A DNA stretch of 12,951 bases from Nitrospira sp. (GCA_005239945.1 SBAY01000323.1:1-12951); one strand, 5' to 3'. Shown: positions 7,309 to 11,844, counted from the first letter of the stretch. Notes: a model not told the origin generated them from the sequence alone. Numbers and translations: made by a program.

Positions 7309-7360
7309 AATTGGTTAAATGGTGACTGGTTAAATGGTTACTAATTACCAGTTACCAATT
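7309..7360. repeat. GGTTA/TTACC-type dispersed repeat in the receptor leader
   Basis: The GGTTAAATGGT block occurs twice in direct repeat. AATTGGT (7309-7315) pairs with ACCAATT (7354-7360), and GGTGACTGGT (7321-7330) pairs, with one mismatch, with ACCAGTTACC (7347-7356). Similar words recur at 2302-2315, 7545-7566, 10302-10324 and 12172-12227. This is repeat DNA placed just upstream of the receptor ribosome-binding site. Confidence 0.55.
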
Positions 7361-7366
7361 TTTTAG

Positions 7367-7395
7367 TTGACACCATGCCCTCACTGTGGTATAGT
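7367..7395 (+). promoter_or_regulatory. Sigma70-type promoter pointing away from the receptor gene
   Basis: TTGACA (7367-7372), exactly 17 bp, TATAGT (7390-7395), which is 11 of 12 consensus positions. The inferred start is near 7402. No protein gene lies downstream on this strand with a ribosome site; the transcript would reach a terminator hairpin after about 80 nt. Confidence 0.6.
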
Positions 7396-7521
7396 ATGTG
7401 TGGGATTGGTGTGCTTGTCATGCTGGGTTTTGGTAGAAGGCGGTTTCTTTTGATTTGGTTGCGGAACCGCCTTCTCACTTTTTGTAGAACTTCCCCGTAT
7501 AAAGCTTTTGCTTCCTAACAA
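7381..7521 (-). CDS. Small Lys/Pro/His-rich protein or leader ORF (46 aa)
   Basis: Starts at TTG (7521) with a near-perfect ribosome-binding site AGGAGG (7535-7530, continuing GTGAT) 8 nt upstream. Ends at TGA (7383-7381). The product is hydrophilic and basic: a Ser/Lys-rich first half (GSKSFIRGSSTKSEK), a Pro/Gln/Lys middle (VPQPNQKKPPSTK) and a His/Thr-containing tail (TQHDKHTNPTHTIPQ). No membrane segment or signal peptide is visible. It lies about 95 bp upstream of the TonB-dependent receptor on the same strand, so it may be a co-transcribed small protein or a regulatory leader peptide. I do not recognise a family. The strength of the ribosome site is the main evidence; the His residues near the end could bind metal, which is inference. 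Confidence 0.45.
   Translation of the reverse strand: MLGSKSFIRGSSTKSEKAVPQPNQKKPPSTKTQHDKHTNPTHTIPQ
7402..7484 (+). ncRNA. Candidate antisense small RNA
   Basis: A strong promoter at 7367-7395 and a terminator-like hairpin at 7435-7483 bound a transcript of roughly 80 nt. It would be complementary to the central part of the 46-codon ORF on the other strand (7381-7521), in the leader of the TonB-dependent receptor. A 32- to 40-codon ORF runs through it in the same direction but has no ribosome-binding site and its first ATG precedes the inferred start point. I match it to no RNA family. Confidence 0.4.
7435..7483 (+). terminator. Terminator-like hairpin
   Basis: AGAAGGCGGTT (7435-7445) pairs perfectly with AACCGCCTTCT (7465-7475), followed by CAC and TTTTT (7479-7483). 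A U-tract exists only in the plus-strand direction, so it would end a plus-strand transcript. Confidence 0.55.
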
Positions 7522-7671
7522 TCTTATCACCTCCTCTTTCTCAATAATTGGTTAACGAGTTACTAATGCTTTGTAATATAAATTTCTGACAACCCCCTAA
7601 CCCCCTTTTTTAAGGGGGAATAATGACGTGATAATTATATTCCCCCTTTAGACTTCTGCAAAATGGAAAAA

Positions 7672-7706
7672 GGGTTCAAGGGGTTGAGGGTTTAAGGGGG
7701 TAAGGG
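7672..7706 (+). other. Putative G-quadruplex motif
   Basis: Five runs of three or more G at 7672-7674, 7680-7683, 7688-7690, 7696-7700 and 7704-7706, with loops of 5, 4, 5 and 3 nt, satisfy the usual G3+N1-7 rule on the plus strand. Confidence 0.55.
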
Positions 7707-7738
7707 TAAGAGAATTTAAGAAAGAAATCCTTTGTTTT

Positions 7739-7773
7739 CCCTTGACCCCTCGACCCCTTGAACCCTTGAACCC
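7739..7773 (-). other. Putative G-quadruplex motif, opposite strand
   Basis: Five C-runs on the plus strand (7739-7741, 7746-7749, 7754-7757, 7763-7765, 7771-7773) give five G-runs with 4-5 nt loops on the minus strand. It is the imperfect mirror partner of the motif at 7672-7706. Confidence 0.55.
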
Positions 7774-7880
7774 TTTTTAGATTTTGATTTTAACCTCGGA
7801 TATTTGCTTAAATTTTTCCATTTTGCAGAAGTCTAATTCCCCCTTAAAAAAGGGGGTTAGGGGGTTGTCAGAAACTAATG

Positions 7881-8168
7881 TTACAGTGCACTAATTACCA
7901 AATTAAGTATTCCCCCTACCAACAGTGTAGAAACAATCATAATTGCCACAGATTTGAACATACCTACCACCCCTAATTCCTTTACCAAAGTAGCAAAAGT
8001 AACCACACCTGGGAAATACATAACTAATACCACAGAGGCTACTGCATCTCCTTCTTTTAGCATCTCGCAAGCGACCTCTTCTGCTCTGGTGGTAGGTTCT
8101 AAAGAATATACTCCCGGAACATCAATAATTTTAGCCGTTTTGCTTTTATTTTACCCACCAATTGCAAT
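7881..8168 (-). pseudogene. feoB: Internally deleted feoB (ferrous iron transporter) remnant
   Basis: Reading the minus strand in the frame that ends at TAA (7883-7881): after an in-frame TAA at 8153-8151 the frame gives NKSKTAKIIDVPGVYSLEP, then TTRAEEVACEMLKEGDAV. This is the G3 region (DxPG) and switch-II neighbourhood of the FeoB GTP-binding domain. It then passes at once into VLVMYFPG, VVTFATLVKELGV and a last membrane helix, which resemble the FeoB C-terminal gate region. The normal several hundred residues between these parts are absent. Bases 8168-8154 upstream of the stop read IAIGG, possibly the start of the P-loop. An ORF from the internal ATG at 8063 (60 aa) remains open but would encode only the tail. 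The Cys usual in the YxPC gate motif is Gly here. The remnant is divergent from fur, the expected regulator of feoB. Confidence 0.65.
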
Positions 8169-8263
8169 TAAGACTTAATCTCAATTAGAAATTAATTTTA
8201 CCATAAGGCATTTATTTTGTCAAGTATTTTTTTTAAATTTTTTTCAGAAAACTAAAAAAATGC

Positions 8264-8292
8264 TTGACAAACCCGGGAAGATATGTTATTCT
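8264..8292 (+). promoter_or_regulatory. Promoter of fur
   Basis: TTGACA (8264-8269), 17 bp, TATTCT (8287-8292). The start point is expected near 8299, inside the Fur box. The -35 is preceded by AAAAAAATGC, the same context as at the window end. Confidence 0.7.
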
Positions 8293-8298
8293 AATAAT

Positions 8299-8317
8299 GG
8301 AAATGAAAATCATTATT
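8299..8317 (+). promoter_or_regulatory. Fur box
   Basis: The 19 bases at 8299-8317 (centre GAAAATCATT) match the classical Fur consensus at 15 of 19 positions. The site lies directly after the fur -10, so iron-loaded Fur would block initiation. This indicates autoregulation and possibly control of the divergent feoB when it was intact. Confidence 0.7.
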
Positions 8318-8335
8318 ATTAAAGGGTGATAATTT

Positions 8336-8782
8336 ATGCCAGGTCCTTCATGTTGGCACGGAAAATTTAGAGATTGCGGATGTCGAATGACCATACCCAG
8401 ACAGGCTATCATAGATGTATTGACTAATACCTCTGAACATTTGAGTGCAGAAGATATATACTTAGCTGTTCATAAGGTATATCCGGCTGTTGGATTGACT
8501 ACGGTCTATCGAACCCTGGATTTGTTAGCTCAGATAGGTATGGTGTTTAAATTTGATTTCGGTGATGGAAGAAGTCGATATGAGCTGGTAGAGGAAGGTA
8601 AGAAGGAACATCACCACCATCTGGTCTGTACCGGCTGTAGGAGGATAATCGACTATTCTGACTTTATCGAAGAAGAGGTAAAACTCTTTAGACAGGTAGA
8701 AGAGTCTCTATCCAAAAAACATAATTTTAAAATCACCACCCACCAGGTTCAGTTTTTGGGGCGGTGCAGTAATTGCAAATAA
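8336..8782 (+). CDS. fur: Fur-family ferric uptake regulator
   Basis: Metal-responsive repressor, 148 residues. The winged helix occupies about residues 18-85 (SAEDIYLAVHKVYPAVGLTTVYRTLDLLAQIG is the recognition-helix region with the TTVYRTLDLL signature). The dimerisation/metal part has EHHHHLVCTGC (His92-95, Cys98, Cys101) and a C-terminal GRCSNC (Cys144, Cys147), giving the two CxxC pairs of the structural zinc site. His and acidic residues around 129-136 (KKHNFKITTHQ) belong to the sensing site. The N-terminus is unusual: MPGPSCWHGKFRDCGCR adds Cys6, Cys14 and Cys16 ahead of the first helix. The start at 8336 follows AGGGTGAT. Promoter and Fur box upstream indicate autoregulation. A terminator-like hairpin follows directly. 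Within the family, PerR or Zur identity cannot be fully excluded, but the Fur box favours Fur. Confidence 0.9.
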   Translation: MPGPSCWHGKFRDCGCRMTIPRQAIIDVLTNTSEHLSAEDIYLAVHKVYPAVGLTTVYRTLDLLAQIGMVFKFDFGDGRSRYELVEEGKKEHHHHLVCTGCRRIIDYSDFIEEEVKLFRQVEESLSKKHNFKITTHQVQFLGRCSNCK

Positions 8783-8804
8783 AAAATTAACAAGTTGATT
8801 TTTT
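8781..8804 (+). terminator. Terminator-like A/T hairpin after fur
   Basis: AAAAAATTAAC (8781-8791) and GTTGATTTTTT (8794-8804) form an 11-bp stem with one G-U pair and end in a U-run. It overlaps the fur stop codon and could act in both directions. Confidence 0.5.
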
Positions 8805-8880
8805 ATGAAGTGAGGGCTTCGCCGAAAAAGGATTTTATGCTTTTTAGAGGGATTGTTAAGGGATATTTCTCTTAAGAGTG

Positions 8881-8903
8881 ATATTTTTGTAAAACAAAAA
8901 TAT
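8881..8903. promoter_or_regulatory. Perfect 10-bp inverted repeat before the DUF5320 gene
   Basis: ATATTTTTGT (8881-8890), AAA, ACAAAAATAT (8894-8903). It abuts the ribosome-binding site AAGGAGG (8904-8910). It could be an operator or an RNA hairpin affecting translation. The palindrome CTCTTAAGAG lies at 8870-8879 just upstream. Confidence 0.5.
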
Positions 8904-8919
8904 AAGGAGGTGATTAAAA

Positions 8920-9300
8920 ATGCCAGCAGGAGATGGAACAGGTCCTCTTGGAGCAGGGCCAATGACAGGGCGGGCCGCAGGCTACTGTGCTGGATACCAG
9001 ATGCCAGGCTATGCTAATCCAATCCCAGGTCGTGGATTTGGTATGGGTTTTGGCAGAGGCAGAGGTTTTGGTATGGGCCGCGGGAGAGGCTGGAGGCAGT
9101 GGTTTTACGCTGCCAGGATGCCAGGTTGGGCAAGATTTGGCTATCCACCCGCACCAGTATATCCCTACGGGCCTGAGTTGACTCCGGAGCAGGAAAAGGG
9201 AATGCTAAAGCAGGAAGCTGAGTATTTACGCCAGCAACTCGACGATGTCGAAGGCCGTATCAGTGCTTTGGAGGAAGCAACTAAAAAAGAGGGGAAGTAG
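8920..9300 (+). CDS. DUF5320 family protein
   Basis: The protein has 126 residues. The opening MPAGDGTGPLGAGPMTGRAAGYCAG is the hallmark of DUF5320 proteins, with a Gly/Arg/Met-rich middle (GFGMGFGRGRGFGMGRGRG, residues about 39-57), an aromatic/proline stretch (YPPAPVYPYGPELTPEQE) and a C-terminal coiled coil (about 95-120, EAEYLRQQLDDVEGRISALEEA). There is a single Cys (residue 23). Function is unknown. The family is commonly found beside NifX/NifB-type, Mrp-like ATPase and ferredoxin genes in anaerobes, and the neighbours here agree. An excellent AAGGAGGTGAT ribosome site supports the start. It begins the second transcription unit after fur. A nucleic-acid- or metal-related role from the RG-rich part is only speculation. 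Confidence 0.85.
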   Translation: MPAGDGTGPLGAGPMTGRAAGYCAGYQMPGYANPIPGRGFGMGFGRGRGFGMGRGRGWRQWFYAARMPGWARFGYPPAPVYPYGPELTPEQEKGMLKQEAEYLRQQLDDVEGRISALEEATKKEGK

Positions 9301-9364
9301 GAGGCTTAAAAGCAGATGTGCCGGCCGTCTGCCTTTGAGTACCTGATAAGAGGAGTAATGTAAA

Positions 9365-9853
9365 ATGGTTCAGGAATCTAAAGATTATGCACAACAGATA
9401 CAGGAATCTATCCTGGAGGATGCAAGGAAGATATACTCAGAAAAGGTAATCGAAAACTTTATGCAGCCCCAGAATGTGGGTAAGATTGAAGATGCTGATG
9501 GCAGCGGAGCTATAAAAGGTGTTTGTGGCGATACCATGCAGATATGTTTTAAGGTAGCTAATGATAAAATCATAGACATCCGATTCTTAACCGATGGCTG
9601 TGGGCCAACTATTGCCTGCGGCAGTATGGTTACTCAACTGGCTAAAGGCAGAAGTATTCTTGAAGCAATGAAGATTTCTCCCAATGATGTCCTGCAAGGT
9701 TTAAATGGGTTGCCGGAGAATCATCTGCATTGCGCTATTTTAGCAGTAATGGCACTTTATGGTACAATAGGTAGATACTTAATTACACGAGGAGGTGTAA
9801 TAGATGAAGATAGCAATAAGTGCACAGGGGAATTCAATGGATTCAATGGTTGA
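9365..9853 (+). CDS. NifU/IscU-like iron-sulfur cluster scaffold
   Basis: The protein has 162 residues with an IscU/NifU N-terminal fold. The three cluster-ligand Cys are present: Cys54 in VCGDTM (with Asp56, the conserved Asp), Cys79 in DGCGPTIACGS and Cys123 in LHCAILA. It therefore probably assembles or carries an Fe-S cluster. About 25 residues at the N-terminus (VQESKDYAQQIQESILEDARK) precede the usual YSEKVIENF start of the fold and look helical and charged. Family members of this kind often accompany NifX and ferredoxin genes. The end overlaps the next gene by 50 nt, and the last residues (DEDSNKCTGEFNGFNG) are encoded inside the NifX start region, so the tail is unlikely to be conserved. 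No sulfur donor (NifS/IscS) is in the window. The Cys-for-Ser residue at 85 next to the ligand loop is a small oddity. Confidence 0.85.
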   Translation: MVQESKDYAQQIQESILEDARKIYSEKVIENFMQPQNVGKIEDADGSGAIKGVCGDTMQICFKVANDKIIDIRFLTDGCGPTIACGSMVTQLAKGRSILEAMKISPNDVLQGLNGLPENHLHCAILAVMALYGTIGRYLITRGGVIDEDSNKCTGEFNGFNG

Positions 9854-10166
9854 CTCACGATTTGGCCGGGCAAGATTCTTTGTGGTCCGTGATACAGAGA
9901 CAGACGGCTTTGAGGTGGTCGATAACCAGCAGAATCTTCAAGCCATGCAAGGAGCAGGTATCCAGGCCGCTCAAAATGTAGTCAACAGCGGGGCTGAGGT
10001 AGTTATCACCGGTAACTGTGGGCCAAAGGCATTTACCACCCTGCAATCAGCCGGAATTAAGATTGTTATTAGGGCAGAAGGCAAGGTGTCTGATGTATTT
10101 GCGAAGTTTAAGAGGGGCGAGTGCCAATATGCAGAGGATGCCAATGTCGAAGGGCATTGGATGTAA
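9804..10166 (+). CDS. NifX/NifB-type dinitrogenase iron-molybdenum cofactor family protein (copy 1)
   Basis: The protein has 120 residues and covers one PF02579-type domain: MKIAISAQGNSMDSMVDSRFGRARFFVVRD at the start, NAEVV-like core VVNSGAEVVITGNCGPKAFTTLQSAGIKIV (about 59-90). The GNCGP loop and DSRFGRA element are typical. In nitrogen fixers these domains carry Fe-Mo cofactor precursors. Stand-alone copies in anaerobes without nitrogenase, next to DUF5320 and ferredoxin genes, have no established role; binding of an Fe-S or Fe-S-Mo cluster is the usual guess. No nitrogenase gene is in this window. GGAGGTG lies 6 nt before the ATG, inside the end of the NifU-like gene, so the two are co-translated. 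A second, broken relative follows at 10344. Confidence 0.85.
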   Translation: MKIAISAQGNSMDSMVDSRFGRARFFVVRDTETDGFEVVDNQQNLQAMQGAGIQAAQNVVNSGAEVVITGNCGPKAFTTLQSAGIKIVIRAEGKVSDVFAKFKRGECQYAEDANVEGHWM

Positions 10167-10212
10167 CTCCACAGATTTCACAGATTTTTAGAGGATTTAG
10201 GAGGAAATAAAA

Positions 10213-10347
10213 ATGGCAGAAGACAAAACTTGTTCGAGTTGCTCAACAGAGCCCGAGCGATTCTTCCCATACTTGAGATGGATAGAAAAGGCAAAATTAT
10301 CGGTAACCAATCACCAGTTACCAAAAACAAGGAGGATGATAAGATGA
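10213..10347 (+). CDS. Small CSSCS-containing ORF (44 aa), possibly a truncated Mrp/NBP35-type N-terminus
   Basis: Starts at ATG 10213 with AGGAGG (10199-10204) 8 nt before it and ends at TGA (10345-10347), overlapping the next gene by ATGA. The N-terminus AEDKTCSSCSTE has a CxxCS pair, similar to the start of Mrp/NBP35-type P-loop ATPases that often sit in DUF5320/NifX clusters. The following residues (PERFFPYLRWIEKAKLS) do not continue as that family. The last dozen residues come from a dispersed repeat (10302-10324), so the natural end has been lost or replaced. It could be a decayed gene, a small metal-binding peptide or a translated leader that couples to the NifX gene. Confidence 0.5.
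   Translation: MAEDKTCSSCSTEPERFFPYLRWIEKAKLSVTNHQLPKTRRMIR
10302..10324. repeat. Dispersed repeat, GGTAAC...GTTACC
   Basis: GGTAAC (10302-10307) and GTTACC (10317-10322) flank CAATCACCA. The core AACCAATCACCA also occurs upstream of the permease gene (2303-2314), in both cases a short distance ahead of an AGGAGG ribosome site. Confidence 0.5.
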
Positions 10348-10676
10348 GAATTGCTATGCCAATAGCCCAGGGGCAACTCTGTATGCACTTTGGGCATTCA
10401 GAGGAATTTGCCTTCTTTGATGTAGAGGATGGAGAAATTAAAGGAAAACAGATGCTCACGCCTCCGCCTCATGCCCCGGGTGTTATCCCTAAATAGGTGC
10501 ATGAGCAGGGGGCAACTATTGTTATTGCCGGTGGAATGGGTGCCAGGGCAGTAAGTCTGTTTGAGCAGCAGGGTGTGCATGTAATCGTGGGAGCACCAGG
10601 ACATACCCCTGAGGAAATTGTTACTGCCTACCTTAATGGAACCCTTGAAACTGGCGAGAATGTGTGCGACCATTGA
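10344..10676 (+). pseudogene. NifX/NifB-type family protein (copy 2) interrupted by an amber codon
   Basis: The frame from ATG 10344 (ribosome site AAGGAGG 8 nt upstream) encodes MRIAMPIAQGQLCMHFGHSE, then FAFFDVEDGEIKGKQ and PPPHAPGVIPK, and hits TAG at 10494-10496 (codon 51). Without any frame change it continues VHEQGATIVIAGGMGARAV, SLFEQQGVHVIVGAPGHTP, EEIVTAYLNGTLETGENVCDH and TGA at 10674-10676. Both halves are clearly one PF02579-type protein of 110 residues, with the CxxHFGHS, GGMGARA and NGTLETGENVCDH motifs that family members share. At the stop, relatives usually have Trp (PxWLHEQGA), so TGG to TAG, a single transition, explains the break. The C-terminal half shows no other damage, so the lesion is recent, an error, or read through. 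Confidence 0.75.
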
Positions 10677-10707
10677 AAGCTGTTGAAAAATTGTGAGGTA
10701 TTTTGGT

Positions 10708-10830
10708 ATGAGATTGAAAGAATATTCCCCAAATTTTACCAATAAAGAGATACAGGACAACCATACCTGTTTTGTCGAAAGGATTGAACTCTACAGGCAA
10801 AGAGGGATTGACCATATCAAAAGCCGTTAA
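10708..10830 (+). CDS. Small hypothetical ORF (40 aa)
   Basis: ATG at 10708 with GAGGT about 9 nt upstream, TAA at 10828-10830. The product is charged and probably helical: MRLKEYSPNFTNKEIQDNHT, then CFVERIELYRQRGIDHIKSR. The second half looks like an amphipathic helix with one Cys. It lies in the same direction between the broken NifX gene and the MBL gene. I do not recognise it. It may be a genuine small protein or the end of a decayed gene. Confidence 0.4.
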   Translation: MRLKEYSPNFTNKEIQDNHTCFVERIELYRQRGIDHIKSR

Positions 10831-10871
10831 TTTATCCTCGAAAAATAAATAGGTAAGGAGATGTTCGGGTT

Positions 10872-11582
10872 ATGCAAATTAAGATACTGTTCGATAGCTA
10901 TGCAGTGAACAAAAAGATTTCTATTGGCTGGGGAGTGGCTTTTTTAGTTGGAGATAAGGTCTTATTCGATACTGGGGAAAAGGGAGAGGTATTGCTGCAT
11001 AATATGGAGCAGATGAATGTCTCTGCCAAAAATTTAAAGACAGTGGTTATCTCCCATGACCACTGGGACCATACCGGTGGGCTGTGGACTTTATTAAAGC
11101 AAGATAATAAGAAGACGGTCTATGCTTGCCCCAAATTCAGTCTGGAGTTTAAGGAAAGGGTCAAGTCATCCGGGGCAGGGCTAATTGAAGCAAGCAGATT
11201 CACCCAAATAGCTGAAAATATCTATACCACCGGAGAGATTGCCGGAGAATACGGCGGCGGATATATGGCTGAGCAGGCGTTAATAATTAAATCTCCAAAA
11301 GGGTTGACAATTCTCACCGGCTGTGCCCATCCAGGAATAATCAAAGTCATGGAAGAGGTAAAGGAGAAACTGGCCGAAGACATATATTTAGTTATGGGTG
11401 GATTTCATCTGATGCAGACGAATAAGCTAACTGTTGCCTTGATTATAGAAAGATTTCGTAAATTAGGGGTAACAAAGGTCGGCCCCACCCATTGCACCGG
11501 TAAAGAGGCAGGAGGATTATTTAAAAAAGAGTATCAGAATGATTTTATCCAGGTAAAGGCAGGGATGGTGATAGAGGTTTGA
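10872..11582 (+). CDS. Metallo-beta-lactamase-fold hydrolase (COG1237-like)
   Basis: The protein has 236 residues. Metal ligands are in place: HDHWDHTGG (His62, His64, Asp66, His67), His153 in LTGCAHPGI, and His207 in GPTHCTG; GGFHL at 176-180 is also typical. The order ILFDSYAV, LFDTGEKG, SHDHWDHTGGL, TGCAHPG, GGFHL, PTHCTG fits the family that includes 7,8-dihydropterin-6-methyl-4-(beta-D-ribofuranosyl)-aminobenzene 5'-phosphate synthase-like proteins. The actual substrate in bacteria is not established. Such proteins often accompany NifX/DUF5320/ferredoxin genes, so a redox or cofactor-linked role is inferred. It is soluble, with no signal peptide. AAGGAG lies about 11 nt upstream of 10872, a slightly long spacing. 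The zinc ribbon gene follows after 28 bp. Confidence 0.88.
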   Translation: MQIKILFDSYAVNKKISIGWGVAFLVGDKVLFDTGEKGEVLLHNMEQMNVSAKNLKTVVISHDHWDHTGGLWTLLKQDNKKTVYACPKFSLEFKERVKSSGAGLIEASRFTQIAENIYTTGEIAGEYGGGYMAEQALIIKSPKGLTILTGCAHPGIIKVMEEVKEKLAEDIYLVMGGFHLMQTNKLTVALIIERFRKLGVTKVGPTHCTGKEAGGLFKKEYQNDFIQVKAGMVIEV

Positions 11583-11610
11583 CTGGGGAGGAAAAAGGAG
11601 GTGAAAGTTT

Positions 11611-11832
11611 ATGCCAATATATGAGTATAGGTGTCAGGGATGTGGTGAGGAACTTGAGCTTTTGCAAGGGATAAACGAAATTCCTATATGCAAGAATTGT
11701 GGGAGTAAAGAGTTAACCAGGCTTTTCTCGCCTGCTTCAGTAAGGATTGGAGGTAGCGGAACAGAAACTTCAGGCAGTTGCTGTGGGTTAACCAATCCGT
11801 GTAGTGCTCTCAAGAGATGCTGTGGGGGATAG
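11611..11832 (+). CDS. FmdB-type zinc-ribbon protein
   Basis: The protein has 73 residues. MPIYEYRCQGCGEELELLQG and PICKNCGSKELTRLFSP form the N-terminal zinc ribbon of the FmdB/CxxC-CxxC-SSSS family, with Cys8, Cys11, Cys27 and Cys30 as ligands. The C-terminal tail is Ser/Gly/Cys-rich (SGSCCGLTNPCSALKRCCGG), adding six more Cys beyond the ribbon. FmdB was described as a putative regulator of formamidase/amidase genes, but most small homologues have no known job. AAGGAGGTGA upstream sets the start. It is in the same direction and close to the MBL gene and probably in its operon. Confidence 0.85.
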   Translation: MPIYEYRCQGCGEELELLQGINEIPICKNCGSKELTRLFSPASVRIGGSGTETSGSCCGLTNPCSALKRCCGG

Positions 11833-11844
11833 TACAGGAATTTA

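Larger units (their letters stand above)
7651..7833. mobile_element. Inner inverted-repeat element flanked by TA
   Basis: TAGACTTCTGCAAAATGG and the following bases (7649-7671, 23 bp) are the exact reverse complement of 7813-7835. Taking GACTTC...GAAGTC (7651-7833, 183 bp) as the element leaves a TA on both sides (7649-7650 and 7834-7835), as expected of a TA target-site duplication, which is known for IS630/Tc1-type and some IS5-type transposons. The interior has no ORF; it is G-run rich on the left and C-run rich on the right. Confidence 0.65.
7583..7874. mobile_element. Composite non-autonomous inverted-repeat element (MITE-like)
   Basis: The 39 bases at 7583-7621 are the exact reverse complement of 7836-7874, starting TTTCTGACAACCCCC. 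The left arm itself contains a C-run/G-run hairpin. No transposase is encoded in the 292 bp. A second, inner inverted-repeat element is inserted within it (7651-7833). Its right end lies 6 bp from the stop codon of the feoB remnant. No clear target-site duplication flanks the outer ends. Confidence 0.75.

Noticed and set aside
7396..7518. Plus-strand 40-codon ORF with a hydrophobic Arg-rich middle (MLGFGRRRFLLIWLRNRL)
   Set aside because: Its ATG directly follows the -10 element and lies before the inferred start; the inner ATG at 7420 has no ribosome site. The opposite-strand ORF has a strong one.
7286..7600. Cobalamin or other known riboswitch upstream of the TonB receptor
   Set aside because: No conserved riboswitch core sequence was seen; hairpins there are explained by repeats and the terminator-like stem.
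1143..7874. CRISPR array
   Set aside because: The repeats are palindromic and dispersed, without regular spacers.
7562..7880. ACTAATG on both sides of the outer inverted-repeat element as a target-site duplication
   Set aside because: The left copy is about 14 bp away from the element end while the right one touches it, so it is not a true flanking duplication.
7954..8178. Plus-strand open frame of 74 codons
   Set aside because: It is antisense to recognisable FeoB-like sequence and has no ribosome site or domain; Thr/Ser richness is a by-product of the opposite strand.
10170..10187. CACAGATTT direct duplication as an iteron or operator
   Set aside because: Only two 9-bp copies in A/T-rich DNA, of a type often seen in intergenic repeats; no further support.
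9804..10676. Evidence for nitrogen fixation from NifX/NifU-like genes
   Set aside because: No nitrogenase or other specific nif gene is present; these families occur widely in non-fixing anaerobes.
10398..10760. Minus-strand 120-codon frame
   Set aside because: It is antisense to the clearly conserved NifX-type sequence and is open by chance.
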